A stretch of 64,000 nucleotides of DNA from JAGWBD01 sp965220615. GTDB lineage: Bacteria > Chloroflexota > Anaerolineae > Aggregatilineales > Phototrophicaceae. Positions within the stretch are counted from its first letter, which is position 1. The number at the start of each line of letters is the position of its first letter. The notes beneath the pieces were generated by a model. It was given only the letters and a program-made list of their open reading frames with translations. It searched no databases and had not been told where the DNA came from. A program made the position numbers and the translations under genes. Where the stretch lies: NCBI GenBank assembly GCA_965220615.1, contig CBDCQL010000001.1:623256-687255 (forward strand). The letters are read 5' to 3'. This document shows positions 53,520 through 63,739 of the stretch, one piece after another.

Positions 53520-54689
53520 CTATAACACAGGCTGCTGTCGCCCGGATATCAGCGTGCGGTAGACAGCCTCGCAGCATCGGGCGCTACGCTCCCAGGTGAA
53601 GCACTCGTTGACCAGGGCGCGCCCCTGGCGCCCCATCTGCGCCCGCAGCGAGGAGTCCGCCAGAAGACGTTCAAGCGCCTGCGCCAGCGGGGCGGGCTGC
53701 GGCGGCACTTCCAGCGCCGCACCGCGACTCACGGCCTGGGGCAGGTTGCAGCCTGGCGCCAGGACCAGCGGCAGGCCGGCGCCCATGGCTTCCAGCGCCG
53801 CCATGGGCAGGCCCTCGCCACGGGCGGGCAGCGCCAGCAGGTCCGCTGCGGCCAGGGCGTCCAGGCGACCCTGGCCGGTCAGCAGGCCGGTGAACAGCAG
53901 GCGTCCATCCTGCAGGGCTTCGAGACGGGCGCGCATGCCCTCGTCCGGCCCGGCGATGACCAGTCTGGCGTCCGGGCGCCCTGTCCTGCGAAAGGCCTCG
54001 ACCAGCGCCTGCAGGCCCTTGCGTTCGTGCAGGCGACCCATGAACAGACACAGCGGGCCGGCGCCCGTCCGCCAGGTCTCACGAAAGGCACCGCCGTCTC
54101 CCAGGTCGGCGAATTCTCCCGGGTCGATGCCGTTGGGAATGATGCTGACAGGCGTGTCGGCGGGCCAGAATACGCGCAACTCGGCAACTTCAGCCTCCGT
54201 CAGGGCGATGACGTGGCTGAAGCGCTGCGCGAGGCCCGGCCCGGCGACGCGGTCCCAGAGCGCCTTGAAACGGCCGCGACCGGTGGCGTGGCTGAGCGTG
54301 CCGTGGGGTGAGAGCACCAGCGGCAGCCCGACTGCCTGCGCCAGCGGCGTCACCAGCAGATTCTCCAGGGTACGCAGTTCGTGACAGTGGAGGACGTCCA
54401 TCTGCGGCAAGAGCTCGCGCGCCAGCGTCCGCATGCGCAGCGTCGTGGAGAGATTGAAACGGTCGCGCAGCCAGGGCAGCGCGTTGGGGACGCGCAGCAC
54501 GCGTATGCCGTCGCAGAGTTCGTCGGCGAGGCCGGGGTGGCGCTGACCGGCGGCCAGGGAATCGCTCGTCAACACGGTGACGCCGTGGCCGCGGCGTCGC
54601 TGCGCGCGCGCCAGGCCCTCCACCGCGCGCGGTACGCCGCCGTAGGCCCAGGCCGGGGCATGGTAGGGCGTAAGGTGCAGAATGTTCAT
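53520..54689 (-). CDS. GT4-family glycosyltransferase
   Basis: A 389-residue GT-B enzyme. The N-terminal acceptor domain begins MNILHLTPYHAPAWAYGG with the usual Gly-Gly loop. The C-terminal donor domain has FMGRLHERKG, GPDEG, and the E-x7-E motif in GEGLPMAALEAMGAGLPLVL. It transfers a nucleotide sugar retaining configuration, probably in envelope glycan or glycolipid synthesis. The donor and acceptor are unknown. It precedes FtsK in the same direction. Confidence 0.88.
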   Translation of the reverse strand: MNILHLTPYHAPAWAYGGVPRAVEGLARAQRRRGHGVTVLTSDSLAAGQRHPGLADELCDGIRVLRVPNALPWLRDRFNLSTTLRMRTLARELLPQMDVLHCHELRTLENLLVTPLAQAVGLPLVLSPHGTLSHATGRGRFKALWDRVAGPGLAQRFSHVIALTEAEVAELRVFWPADTPVSIIPNGIDPGEFADLGDGGAFRETWRTGAGPLCLFMGRLHERKGLQALVEAFRRTGRPDARLVIAGPDEGMRARLEALQDGRLLFTGLLTGQGRLDALAAADLLALPARGEGLPMAALEAMGAGLPLVLAPGCNLPQAVSRGAALEVPPQPAPLAQALERLLADSSLRAQMGRQGRALVNECFTWERSARCCEAVYRTLISGRQQPVL

Positions 54690-54825
54690 CGTCTGAAACG
54701 CCGGCTTTGGTTAGTGGCGGGCCGGGCGACGCCGCATTGCCGCGCCACCCTGCCTGTATTATACTCGCTACAGGGTCGGGCGGAGATCAGTTGCCGCCCC
54801 CCGCCCCCGGAATGGAGTGCAAGCA

Positions 54826-56395
54826 ATGCAGCGATTGACGCCCCTGTTGCTCCTGTATTGCCTGTTGCAGGCGCTGCCACTGCTCGCCCAGGAACAGTTG
54901 TTGCAGAACCCTGGCATGCAGGGAAACTACATTAGTATCCGCGAGGGCGAAAAGCCCATTCGGGTGCCGGGCGGCTGGAACGTCTGGTTGCATCCCCACA
55001 GCGGCAATGCCAATGATTACTACAACCGCGACGACAAGGTGGATATCCAGCCACATCCCGGTCCCGGCCCCAACCCGCAGGAGGGCAGCCGCGCCCTGGC
55101 GATCGATTGCGGCTACGTCACCTGCACCGTCGCCGTCTATCAGCAAGTCGGTGTGGCGGCGAACAGCAACGTGACGGCCAGCGCCTGGTCGCATGTCCGG
55201 GCCTGCAACCATGGCGGCAGGGGAAACTGTGGTTCGGCCATCGAATCCGGCTCGCAGACGCGCATCGGCGTTGACCCCAACGGCGGCAACAATCCCAACG
55301 ACGCCCGACATCGTCTGGTCGAACTGGTCGCAGCCGCATGACAAGTGGCTGGAGGTCTCGGTCAACGCGACGGTCACCGGCCCGACCGCGACGCTTTTCC
55401 TGTATTCGACCCAGGCAAGTGTCGCCGAGCTCAACAAGACCTACTGGGACAACGTTTCACTCGTTGGTGGTGGCCCGGGTAGCGCGGTGGCCGTCGTTGA
55501 AGCGGCCGCGCCGGCGCCCACAGTGCCGCCCCAGGTGCCCTTTGTGGCGCCCCAGCGGGCGGAAGATGATGGCTCCCTCGTGCACGTCGTGCGGCCCGGC
55601 AACACCATCGACAGTATTGCCGTCGCCTACGACCTGACGCGCCCCGAGTTGCTCGCGCTCAACCCTGAAATCACCAACCCGCGCATTATTAGTGTTGGCC
55701 AGCGTATCCTCGTGCGCCGCGCCGGCGGCAGCAGCGCGCCGGAGGAGCGCGCCGCCGCGGAGGATGAAGCGCCGGCAGAGGCGGCCCCCGAGTCCGCGCC
55801 GGAACGCGTCGTCGACAGTGGCGCCCGTCCGGGTTCACGCCGGGCCGCTACCGCCGACGCCGCCGCAGACCTCGCGCCCGCGCCAGTCTCCGTCGCAGCC
55901 CTGCCCGCCATGGACCCGCTGGCCATGCGCGCCAGCGTCTGCGTGACGCTGTTCGACGACGTCAACCGCAACCGCCTGCGCGAGCCGGACGAGATTGCCC
56001 TGGCCAGCGGTCTGCTGCAGTTGATCGGCGCCGGTGACCCGGCCCGCATGGCCACCGGCGAGGAGGTCAGTTGTTTTGAGGACCTGGAGGGTGGTGCCTG
56101 GCTGCTGGAGATCATTGCGCCCGAGGGTTACGGGCTGACGGCGCCCGGGCAATTGCAGTTGGACCTGCCCACTGGCGCGCGCCTGGATGTCGCGGTTGGC
56201 GCGGCCGCGGGCCTGCAGCCGCCTGTGGCGCCGGCGCCGGACGAGGTGCACGTCTTCAGCGACGACATCGTTCCGGACAGCACCGCAGGGCCGCTGGACA
56301 TCCTGTTTGCCAACCTGGGTTACGTCGCCTTCGGCATGGCGGGGCTGGTCCTGATCGCCGGAGGCGCCCTGACGCTGTCGCTGCGGCGTCGTTGA
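54826..56395 (+). pseudogene. LysM/SdrD-type surface protein with one extra base
   Basis: The protein begins at ATG 54826 (GGAG 8 nt before) with signal peptide MQRLTPLLLLYCLLQALPLL. The first frame stops at 55341, but from 55307 the next frame continues with DIVWSNWSQPHDKW. Removing one C from 55304-55306 gives a single 522-residue protein. Domains: carbohydrate-binding-like N-terminal sandwich (~35-200), LysM (HVVRPGNTIDSIAVAYDLTR, ~245-290), Ala/Pro-rich linker, SdrD-B-like domain (VTLFDDVNRNRLREPDE), and C-terminal helix ending LRRR. It is probably an outer-facing cell-wall protein. It lies two bases before the gene at 56397. Confidence 0.75.
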
Positions 56396-56396
56396 C

Positions 56397-56972
56397 GTGC
56401 GCGTCCATTTCGTCTCCCGGATTTCTCCCCTGCTGGCGGGGTTGCTGCTGCTGACGGCCGTGACTTCGCTGCCGGCGCAGGATGGTGGCGGACAGTTCTG
56501 CCTGCGTTCCTTTGAGGACCGCAACGGCAACGGGACTCTCGACCCGGGCGAACCGCCACTGACGGCGGGAGTCAGCGCCGACCTGCGCGACGCGGATGGT
56601 CTGGTGGTCGCCAGCGGCCAGCTGGACAATTCGCCATTGGCGGCGCAGGGCGTGGTCTGCTTCCAGTTTTTGCAATCCGGCGAATACACCCTGCTGGTGA
56701 GCGACAGCCTGCGTCAGGCCGGTGGCGGCGTCATCTTCACGCGCCGCGTTGAGGACGGCGGGGCGCCCACGCTGGTCGACTACGCTGCGCCGCAGCAACC
56801 CCCGGCGCCGGCCGCGTCGTCGACCCGGGAAGCCAACGACCAGACACAGTTGCTGCCCCGCGTCGTCCTGTCGCTGCTGGGCGCGTTGCTGGTGGTGGTC
56901 GCCATGCTGGCCCTGGGCGCGCTCATCTGGTTCTTCGCCCTGCGACGTCCCGCGCCTTCCCGCAGACGCTAG
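56397..56972 (+). CDS. SdrD-B-like membrane-anchored protein
   Basis: A 191-residue protein from GTG 56397. It has a signal peptide (ISPLLAGLLLLTAVTSLPAQ), then one SdrD-B-type domain with the calcium-type loop FEDRNGNGTLDPGEPPL. A Pro/Ala linker follows, then a C-terminal helix (VVLSLLGALLVVVAMLALGA) and a basic tail (RRPAPSRRR). It has the same architecture as the C-terminal half of its upstream neighbour, and they probably work together in the envelope. Confidence 0.75.
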   Translation: MRVHFVSRISPLLAGLLLLTAVTSLPAQDGGGQFCLRSFEDRNGNGTLDPGEPPLTAGVSADLRDADGLVVASGQLDNSPLAAQGVVCFQFLQSGEYTLLVSDSLRQAGGGVIFTRRVEDGGAPTLVDYAAPQQPPAPAASSTREANDQTQLLPRVVLSLLGALLVVVAMLALGALIWFFALRRPAPSRRR

Positions 56973-56985
56973 CGGACCCGCCATC

Positions 56986-57144
56986 ATGAGCGCCTTCGCG
57001 AGCGAGGCGGAGGCCGTCACCTGGGTCTTCCACTCCCTGCGCAAACTGCGGGGTCAGCCGCGCCTGCCTGACGACCGGGGACGTGACCCGGCGCCCACGC
57101 GGGAACTGCTGCAGACGCTGGGCCTGCCCTCCGTCGCCCGCGAT
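56986..57144 (+). CDS. Truncated bacterial gene, possibly folylpolyglutamate synthase
   Basis: ATG 56986 starts a GC-rich frame of ~53 residues (MSAFASEAEAVTWVFHSLRK ... LLQTLGLPSVARDR). It then passes without a stop into AT-rich sequence of a different kind. The opening resembles the N-terminus of FolC/Mur-ligase-like proteins (EALxWLFSL ... LLxxLGxP), but the evidence is thin. The gene is cut by the junction at ~57,145. Confidence 0.4.
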
Positions 57145-57156
57145 CGTACATCATTG
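57138..57156. other. Junction of bacterial and eukaryotic-type sequence
   Basis: Base composition, codon use and gene structure change within about 15 bases (CGCGATCG then TACATCATTGGCTG). Left of it are compact GC-rich bacterial genes; right of it is AT-rich, intron-bearing DNA to the end of the window. There is no insertion-sequence end, tRNA or att-like repeat at the switch. Confidence 0.85.
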
Positions 57157-59347
57157 GCTGTAGCATACGATTCATATGCCAGAGAGCAAATGAAACTGGG
57201 CTTTGCTGTCCTGTCTCAGAGCTCTGTGTACAGATATCTGAAGGGAAAGTTTCGCATTAGAAAGAAGATCCCATTTAAAGACACCCAATGTGCAGAATGC
57301 GTAAACAATAGTTTGATAGTCAATGCATTTATTGTTGGGAAAGTAAAGGATGTCAAGAGAAGAATAACGGAGAACGTCTTGAATTCATATTGCAAGCTAG
57401 AGAATAATGAAAGTGATTCAACCACAAAGAACAAAATTAAAAGCAGTAGGAAATTAGAATTCCGCAATGAGGAATTGATTACAGATCACAATCATGACTG
57501 TATTTTTCGTCAGTGCAAGAAATGCAGCACAATTAATTACCAGGAATTGATACATAGGCATAATCCAGAAATCAATTGGGACCAAGAGGTGACCTGGCAC
57601 CAATGGCAGAATGTCATTGTGGGTGAGAATAATGCTAACGAAGGTGCACAAAAGTCACCAAATAAGGAGTGTGTTGATAGAGTCGTAAATCATGGTGTAA
57701 TAAAAAAAGAGCATTCGAAAAACGATACAGGCAGCATGCCAAATAAAAAGCAGGACAAGAAAAGAAAAATTTTGGATAAAGTGAGGTACAGGGGGACTCT
57801 TGCCCAATTACTTACTTTATTTATCATGTCACTCAGCCAAATCTCTATACACCTATTTCACTTTCGATGGCAAGCTTTCCAGTTCGATGAGTGCAAAAAG
57901 CAGCTGAAGTATGGTGACGTGCTGTTCGTGATGGATTTAGCTACAAATTATTCACACCATTGACGAGATGAAATCCACAGGGCATTTTGGTGTCGAAACC
58001 AAACTACGTTACATCCCATTGTAGTCTACTACCTGTGGCCTGAGAAATGTGGTCACTTAGTGAGAGATGAAGTGATGATATTGTCTTCTGACTTGAAGCA
58101 TGACAGTTTTGCCGTGACTTCATTCATTGACAAAGCGTTGGCTCATCTCAAGGGAAAAAAGATTCCTGTAAAGCACCTTGTCATGTGGTCAGACAACTGT
58201 GGAACACAATATAAATCCTGCAAGGTGTTTGATGCAGTATCCAAACAGGAAATTCCTGTCATGAGGTCCTACTTCTGTGCCCGAAGCTGATGGGGCCATA
58301 GGACATCTCAGTATGCACATTGATGCAGTAGTTAGGTCTGGCAGTCAAGAATTTGGTGACGCAAGCGTAATTGTACGTTACTGTGAGCTAAAATTAACTG
58401 TAGACAATGACAAGTCTGGAATGTGTTGCAATTGGCAGCGTCATTACTTTGAAGTCAGTAATATATTGCGCGATGACACAACATCTAGTGAAACTGTCGA
58501 AGGCACACAGAGTTTGCACTCTGTATGCAATGCTGGTGTTCCTGGAATAATTGAAGTTCGGGAATCAAGCTGTTTCTGTGAAATCTGCTTTCACAACGAG
58601 AAAGGTGAATGCAGAAATACTGCCCTAGTCCAACCTTTTGCATGAACATCACTGTATAAGAATCATGCAATCAAAGAAAATTTCAAAAACAAGCTCTGGG
58701 AAGGTTACTCAATTGAGTTCAAATATGTGAAGAAGCATATGTTCAGACCAAAGCCTCAAAATTTCTGTTTCTCTGACACCACTAAAAATCGTGACTTAAC
58801 TACTAAAATGCAAAACACTGCCAAAAACAGAAAGATTACAAAGAAGGCAATTAGTGTGAATGAATCTGACTCTGAGGATTCAGACTATGAATATGATATA
58901 CCATTAATGCACATAAAGGATGGACTAAAAGGTTGGTGTGATTCTTCACCCATTGGTCAGAGAACTAGATCGAGGGTTCACCAAAATAAAGTGTTGAGAT
59001 GCGAAAATGGGAAAGAAGAGTGGGACTTGGATGATTATGAAAGATGGGAGTCAAAAGAATGTAAAGAAGTTAAGATAGTCAGTAACTACAGAGAACCTGG
59101 CGTCATGCCTTTGTCACCACATGCATTTACAAAGACAATGTCTTTAAGTGGTAAGAGGAATGTCAAGAGCGCTAAACTACAAAAGAAAAATGGGATCAAA
59201 AGTAGTACCCCTATTAGACCATCAATGCCAAAATCAAAAGAGTTGGAATTATCACCTATTCTCAAAAGTACTGATTCCCTGAATGTGTATACGATTGGAA
59301 TCTCGTCCACAGAAAGCTTTTGCAAAGCAAAAGCTTTCATGAACTGA
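57148..59347 (+). pseudogene. Decayed metazoan DDE-transposase-like gene
   Basis: A eukaryotic protein split by a few lesions. The frame 57148-57963 starts near SLAVAYDSYAREQMKLGF and includes a Cys/His-rich zinc-like cluster (CAECVN; DCIFRQCKKC). DVLFVMDLATNY may hold the first catalytic Asp. A TGA at 57961 interrupts the frame, which resumes as RDEIHRAFW...TTLHPIVVYYL and reaches VMWSDNCGTQYKS, a likely second Asp. A frameshift with small deletion near 58280 leads to ADGAIGHLSMHIDAV, and another at 58645 leads to a basic C-terminal part up to 59347. Similar proteins with S-D-x-x-x-x-Q-Y-K motifs are multicopy in cnidarians, molluscs and sponges. It appears to be no longer functional. Confidence 0.65.
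59312..59338. repeat. Perfect 12-bp inverted repeat inside coding remnant
   Basis: GAAAGCTTTTGC-aaa-GCAAAAGCTTTC lies in the decayed coding sequence (TESFCKAKAF). Confidence 0.8.
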
Positions 59348-59481
59348 AATTGATTGCTGAAAATGAGTTGAACAAAGAGCCTCCCCTTCCTGACAGATTT
59401 GGTGGGGACAAATCTCTTTCAGGAGATACCATTGACAATGTGGCAATGAAATTCTTTCCGGCAGACACTCCACAATGATTT

Positions 59482-60059
59482 TTGTGTCACCATGCAGTAA
59501 TTACTGGCGTGGACAGAAATTGCTTTTGCAGGTCAATCAGTAGGCTTGTATTTGGGTCTCAAGAACATCATTTACAAATTTGTTGCAGAATAGTTATGGA
59601 TTCAGTAATGAATGTAGTACATTATACTGACCATAACTATCTGATGAGAAATGCTTCACATCTTCACAGAAGATGCTCAAATATCGCTTCCTATTATTGC
59701 GCATACAGTGGAGTAAAGGAGGTAGGGAATCGTGATGCAACTCTCCAAGGGATTCAGTCGGTATTTCGGGAAGATGTCTTAAGAGTTAGGAATCTTTGGG
59801 AGTATTGTGGACTTTGGCAGTTTCATTCGGCTGCAAATGTACTAAATTCAAAAATAACAATGGTGTTTCCATCTAAGCATATTCGATCAGATGTGAGAGT
59901 AGACCACCACAGAGAGTTTTGGCCTCGCAACATAACAACAATGAGAGATAAAGAGCTCGGTCTTTTGTGGACAAGTTGTGTTCAAGAGCCTGAAGACACT
60001 GACAATGAAGGGGAGAGGCTACCAATAAATTATAATCACATAGTTCCTCTAATCAACAG
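59482..60059 (+). pseudogene. OTU-like cysteine protease domain
   Basis: About 193 residues resembling the OTU-type deubiquitinase domain found in metazoan repeat families. GVDRNCFCRSISRLVFG corresponds to the canonical GDGNCFFRSIS catalytic loop: the Cys is kept while Gly after Asp is Arg. LWQFHSAANVLNSKI follows. The region just upstream (59348-59481) is in a different frame but still coding-like (KEPPLPDRFGGDKSL). It may have been one protein with the DDE-like part. It ends at a possible splice donor. Confidence 0.6.
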
Positions 60060-60209
60060 GTATACACATTAAATCGAATATCCCAAAACAAAACAAATAA
60101 AATAATAGTGTTTTCAAATTTTTATTTTTTAAATTAGACAATCCACATTACGATATTATTTTAGTTCTACACATTCTTTCATAATATTATTAACTTTAAA
60201 TTTTTTCAG
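60060..60209 (+). other. Candidate spliceosomal intron
   Basis: AACAG|GTATAC at 60060 and TTTAAATTTTTTCAG ending at 60209 bound a very AT-rich 150-bp stretch with stops in all frames. The reading phase across it does not match the longest downstream frame, so it is less certain than the intron at 61541. Confidence 0.45.
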
Positions 60210-60320
60210 AGGAAATCCAAGGGTAGTCCTACAAACCAAAGCTCATAAAATCGTGGAGAAAAAAGAAATAGTGTTGGTGAAAAATCAGTCCATGGTGAAG
60301 ATAATGTAAAACAAGGGGTC

Positions 60321-60830
60321 ATGCCTGAATGTCCATGTGAAAATTTCGGAAATGGTGATGGTAACGCATCAGGTGAACAAATAACAGTAACTGGTGTTGG
60401 TGAAACAGAAGGGGTTTCTGATGGCGCATCAGCTGAACAACTCAAAAATTGTGATGATGCCCAGAGTGTTGAAGAAATGGCAGAAACAGGAAATAGTATT
60501 TGTGAAAAAGAGTCGGATGTTGGAAAAGAAGTTGTGTCTGGTGGGGCATCAGGTGAACAAATCTCAAATCTGCATGATGATGACCAAAGTGTTCATGAAA
60601 CCTCACAAATGGGAAATGGTGTTGGTGAAACAGAAGGGGTGTCTGATGGCGCATTAGCTGAACCAATCCAAAATTGTGATGATAACAACAGTGTTGATGA
60701 AATGGCAAAAAAAGGAAATAATAGCTGTGCTGAAAAAGAGTCAGATGCTGTTAAACAAGGTCAACATATCACAAATAGTGATCATGATAAAAGTCCTGAT
60801 GAAACGGCAGAAATGGCAAATGGTGTTTGA
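60321..60830 (+). pseudogene. Acidic protein segment with degenerate ~40-aa repeats
   Basis: 170 residues with about four imperfect repeats, each with a VSDGASAEQ-like start, a CDDxxSV(D/E)EMA middle and a GNSxCEKESD-like end. It is strongly acidic and low in complexity. The same frame is open from 60247 to 60830 after a TAA at 60246. After a TGA at 60828 the pattern fades towards 60960. It is an intrinsically disordered spacer of a larger eukaryotic protein. Confidence 0.55.
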
Positions 60831-60968
60831 GAAAAGACAGTGGAGCTTGAAGGTGATGTGGTAAAGCAAGGTATGACATAAGATGGCGAATCAGGTGAAC
60901 AAACCAAATATTGTGTTGATCGTGAGAATATTGATGAAAGTAAAGCTAATCTTGATGCTAAATCTGAA

Positions 60969-61540
60969 ATGACAGATAGAGAAAATTTGTTCAGTGATAT
61001 TGATAGTGATGTGGAAAATCAAACGGATGGAGACACAGATTTTACAGATATAATTAATAATCTTGCAGATGAGATAATTGAAACTCTTGCAGAAGAGACT
61101 GTCAGCAAGTATTATGCACTTGAAGGACATGAGGAAAAAAAAAGAAGGACAGAGTGGTAATCCTCCTTTAGAATCTTCGGATAAATTGTGTAAAGTTAAT
61201 TCTTCTGATGTAGAATCAGAAGAAGAAGACAATCTGAGTTTGGCCAAACTGAAGGCTTTAAATGAATTGAAACATACTTTATGCGAAAGTACTCCGATGT
61301 CGATGTCTATGGAGGAATACCGATTAAGAAACCAAGAAGAATTGGACGCAAAAACAATACACAAAAAGTGTGTTAAAGCAGTAACGGGATCCATTATCAG
61401 TGACAAAAGTGCATCTGTACATAGTGACAGCGATGTATCTGCTACAGGACTAAAGTCAGATCAAATGGCATGGAGTCAGACAGCAGCGAGGAGTGGACGA
61501 TAATCACTCGTAAAAAAAACAAGGGGAAGAAATCAAAAAA
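60969..61540 (+). pseudogene. Acidic/charged exon remnant before SET domain
   Basis: Coding-like sequence in shifting frames. 60969-61157 (MTDRENLFSDIDSDVENQTD...) is followed by a +1 frame with SSDVESEEEDNLSLAKLKAL and MEEYRLRNQEELDAK, and then returns to the first frame for DSSEEWTIITRKKNKGKKSK. It ends at 61540 directly before GTGAGT. At least two frameshifts are needed, so the copy is decayed or error-laden. Confidence 0.5.
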
Positions 61541-61802
61541 GTGAGTGCCTGTATATTGAGTGGAAATTTAAAAGTTTAAGTGACTTTTTAGTTTAGTAGT
61601 ACTCATTTTACCATCACATTGAAAAGTTACATTTACCATCACGGTGAGAAATAAAATTTAAGTTTAGGAGTACTTTTTACCATCATGTTTTGCATCAATA
61701 AGCATACTTTTGGTACTTAATTAGGTAAAGTTATTAGTTTATATTTTTTCAGTCAGACTCTTAGTATTAAATTAGGTGCATTTATTATTTATATTTTTTC
61801 AG
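61541..61802 (+). other. Spliceosomal intron, phase-consistent
   Basis: The donor is AAAAAA|GTGAGT at 61541. The acceptor is TATATTTTTTCAG|T at 61802. Removing the 262 bp joins ...GKKSK + AAT + GTGGTCATG in one frame, giving a continuous protein into the SET domain. Near the 3' end a ~50-bp tandem duplication repeats the polypyrimidine-AG (61740-61752 and 61790-61802), an alternative acceptor. Confidence 0.65.
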
Positions 61803-62346
61803 TGTGGTCATGTTTCCGCAAAGGAAATATATTCTCGACCAATACAAAGAAAAATGTGACTTTCAAAGTTGGGAAGGTGTAAAAGTAGTACCCGGCCTTG
61901 CAGAGGGGAGGGGAGTTTTTTCAACGAAGACTTTTAGCAGAGAGAGCATTATTTGCAACTACAGTGGTTTGAATGTGACAGAAAGTTATGCAGAAAAACA
62001 CATGCTACCTTATGATGAACAATGCAATTATTGAGTGGAATTAAGGGAGAAGACTTGCGATGGAGCTTCTGTTAAAGTATTCGTAAATTTTGACCCGGGC
62101 AAGGAAAAAACTCTCGGCCAGCTTCTGAATCATTCGTCTGTTCATGCAAATGTAGAGCCAAAGATATATTTGTCCAAGTTGAACAAACTGGATATTTTGT
62201 TTGGGGCCAAAAGAAAAAATTAAGAAGATGAAGAAATTGTTTGGGACTATGGGAGTAATTTTAGCGGGGTAAATAACTGTGTGTCATCTTGTATTAAATG
62301 TCTAAAAAAAAGTAAAATTATGGAAATTATGCAAAGTAGAAAGTAA
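61803..62346 (+). pseudogene. SET-domain (KMT5A-like) methyltransferase remnant
   Basis: One frame broken only by TGA (62032) and TAA (62221). SET-domain motifs appear in order: GRGVFSTKTFSRESIICNYSG (start of SET; GRGVF and the Y-x-G pair), then LGQLLNHSSVHANVEPK (the NHS motif binding SAM), then EEIVWDYG (the catalytic Tyr region), then a short Cys-containing tail. The order and spacing fit histone H4K20 methyltransferase-like SET domains, which are amplified in repeats of several marine invertebrates. The two stops make it a pseudogene. Confidence 0.65.
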
Positions 62347-62936
62347 ACTTTATATAATTCTTAATATTAAATTATAATAAGCTATCTCTAATTTTTCTCA
62401 CCTCGGACATCTATAGTATCCTTGATTCTCGTCGTGATGGTATAGGCATGTGATGTGAGACTAAACAAATCGTGATGGTATAGAGTCATGACTGTTTTTG
62501 CAGTAGAGTAACATAAAGTTTATAACAATTTTTGTATAATAATATTTCTGTTGAATAGACGTAGTTTTTTGTAACGGCAGAAACTTTTATTAACTTCTCA
62601 GAAGTAGTGATACTCATGATGGTGAAAACTTAACGAGATATAATGTAACAGTTGTTCTTTGTGTGCTCTGTCATCAAGACATTAGTCTTAAATGTATTAT
62701 GTGTATGTATTATCATTTTCATGATCTTTCTAGATGGGGATAATGTCACTTCAACTTCCTACACTCCAATTGATCATGTGCAGTGGCAGATTTCAAATCA
62801 GGGGTTACATGGTAGAAATCTTTTTTTCAGGTATTTTTCTGGAGTAGGGACTTAAAGTGTAGATAAATGACAGGACACAATGTCCTCAATTTTTACTTTT
62901 TTTTCTTAACTACATCAACACATGTTACCCATAGTT

Positions 62937-62983
62937 CAGCAATAGAGGGTCGGAGGACGGTCGGGCAGTGCCCTCTATTGCTG
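62937..62983. repeat. 13-bp perfect inverted repeat with GC-rich loop
   Basis: CAGCAATAGAGGG (62937-62949) pairs with CCCTCTATTGCTG (62971-62983) around a 21-nt GC-rich loop in an otherwise AT-rich region. It may be a MITE-like foldback or a small structured RNA. Confidence 0.7.
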
Positions 62984-63595
62984 TCCATACACTGCACACA
63001 CACACTTGCACACACTGCCATGTAACCCCTAGAGTATATCTGTTCACTTGCACCTCTGTTCATTGGAGTGTTTGGGAGCCTAAGTTGCATATATCCCCTC
63101 TAGCAAGAATTGGTTCTATTGTATCTTTTGATATTTGTAGTGTCGATTAGGACACTGTCTTAATTTTCATGTGTTAGATGATCTTAGATATAGTTCAGAT
63201 ATGCTTGTAATATTTTGGCGTGATGATTAAAAGGTTTGTATTGAACCAAATTGTATTCAAGAGTCATGATTTATATAAAAATGTTGTGAACCTTCATTGG
63301 AATGGGAAGCGTTTGATGGATTGCTTCTATGTCTAACGCTATGAACATGAAAGTGGTTTTCTCTTGAGACTATTTTATACTTAACCCTTTATATTTAAAG
63401 TGTCCCTGTACAGGTTTGTACATAATTTTTAAGATTTTTGGTCTAATACAAGAAAGTACAACATATGCATTTAGAAAAATTTAGATTAATTGAACGCGTA
63501 ACTCTTATGTCATTTTGATAGTCTTTTATTGTTACGTTTATTGTTATAAAAAAGTTTGGATACATTAGATACAAATATATAATTAGATATAAATA

Positions 63596-63739
63596 AATAA
63601 AAGAATCTCATTAATTAGACGTTTTCTTGTTTTTTTTCTTCTTCTGTTGTATTAATCCGTCAATATGAATAAAAGAATCTGATTAACTAGACATTTTCTT
63701 GTCTTTTTTCTTCTTCTGTTGTATTAATCCATCAATATG
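63596..63739. repeat. Tandem duplication of a 72-bp unit
   Basis: 63596-63667 and 63668-63739 are two copies of a 72-bp AT-rich unit beginning AATAAAAGAATCT and ending CAATATG, with only about five differences. It is a recent local duplication of a minisatellite type. Confidence 0.9.

Noticed and set aside
59312..59338. Inverted repeat as a transposon end
   Set aside because: It lies inside coding remnant in the reading frame (TESFCKAKAF), has no matching copy elsewhere in the tract, and can arise by chance from repeated Lys/Ala codons.
57148..62346. Horizontal transfer of eukaryotic genes into the bacterium
   Set aside because: Introns, in-frame stops, AT-rich codon use and the complete absence of bacterial genes after the junction fit host DNA joined to the contig better than transferred genes.
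61803..62346. Stop codon reassignment (TGA/TAA as sense) in the SET-domain frame
   Set aside because: Both TGA and TAA occur, and neighbouring segments also have frameshifts; decay or sequence error explains all of these more simply.
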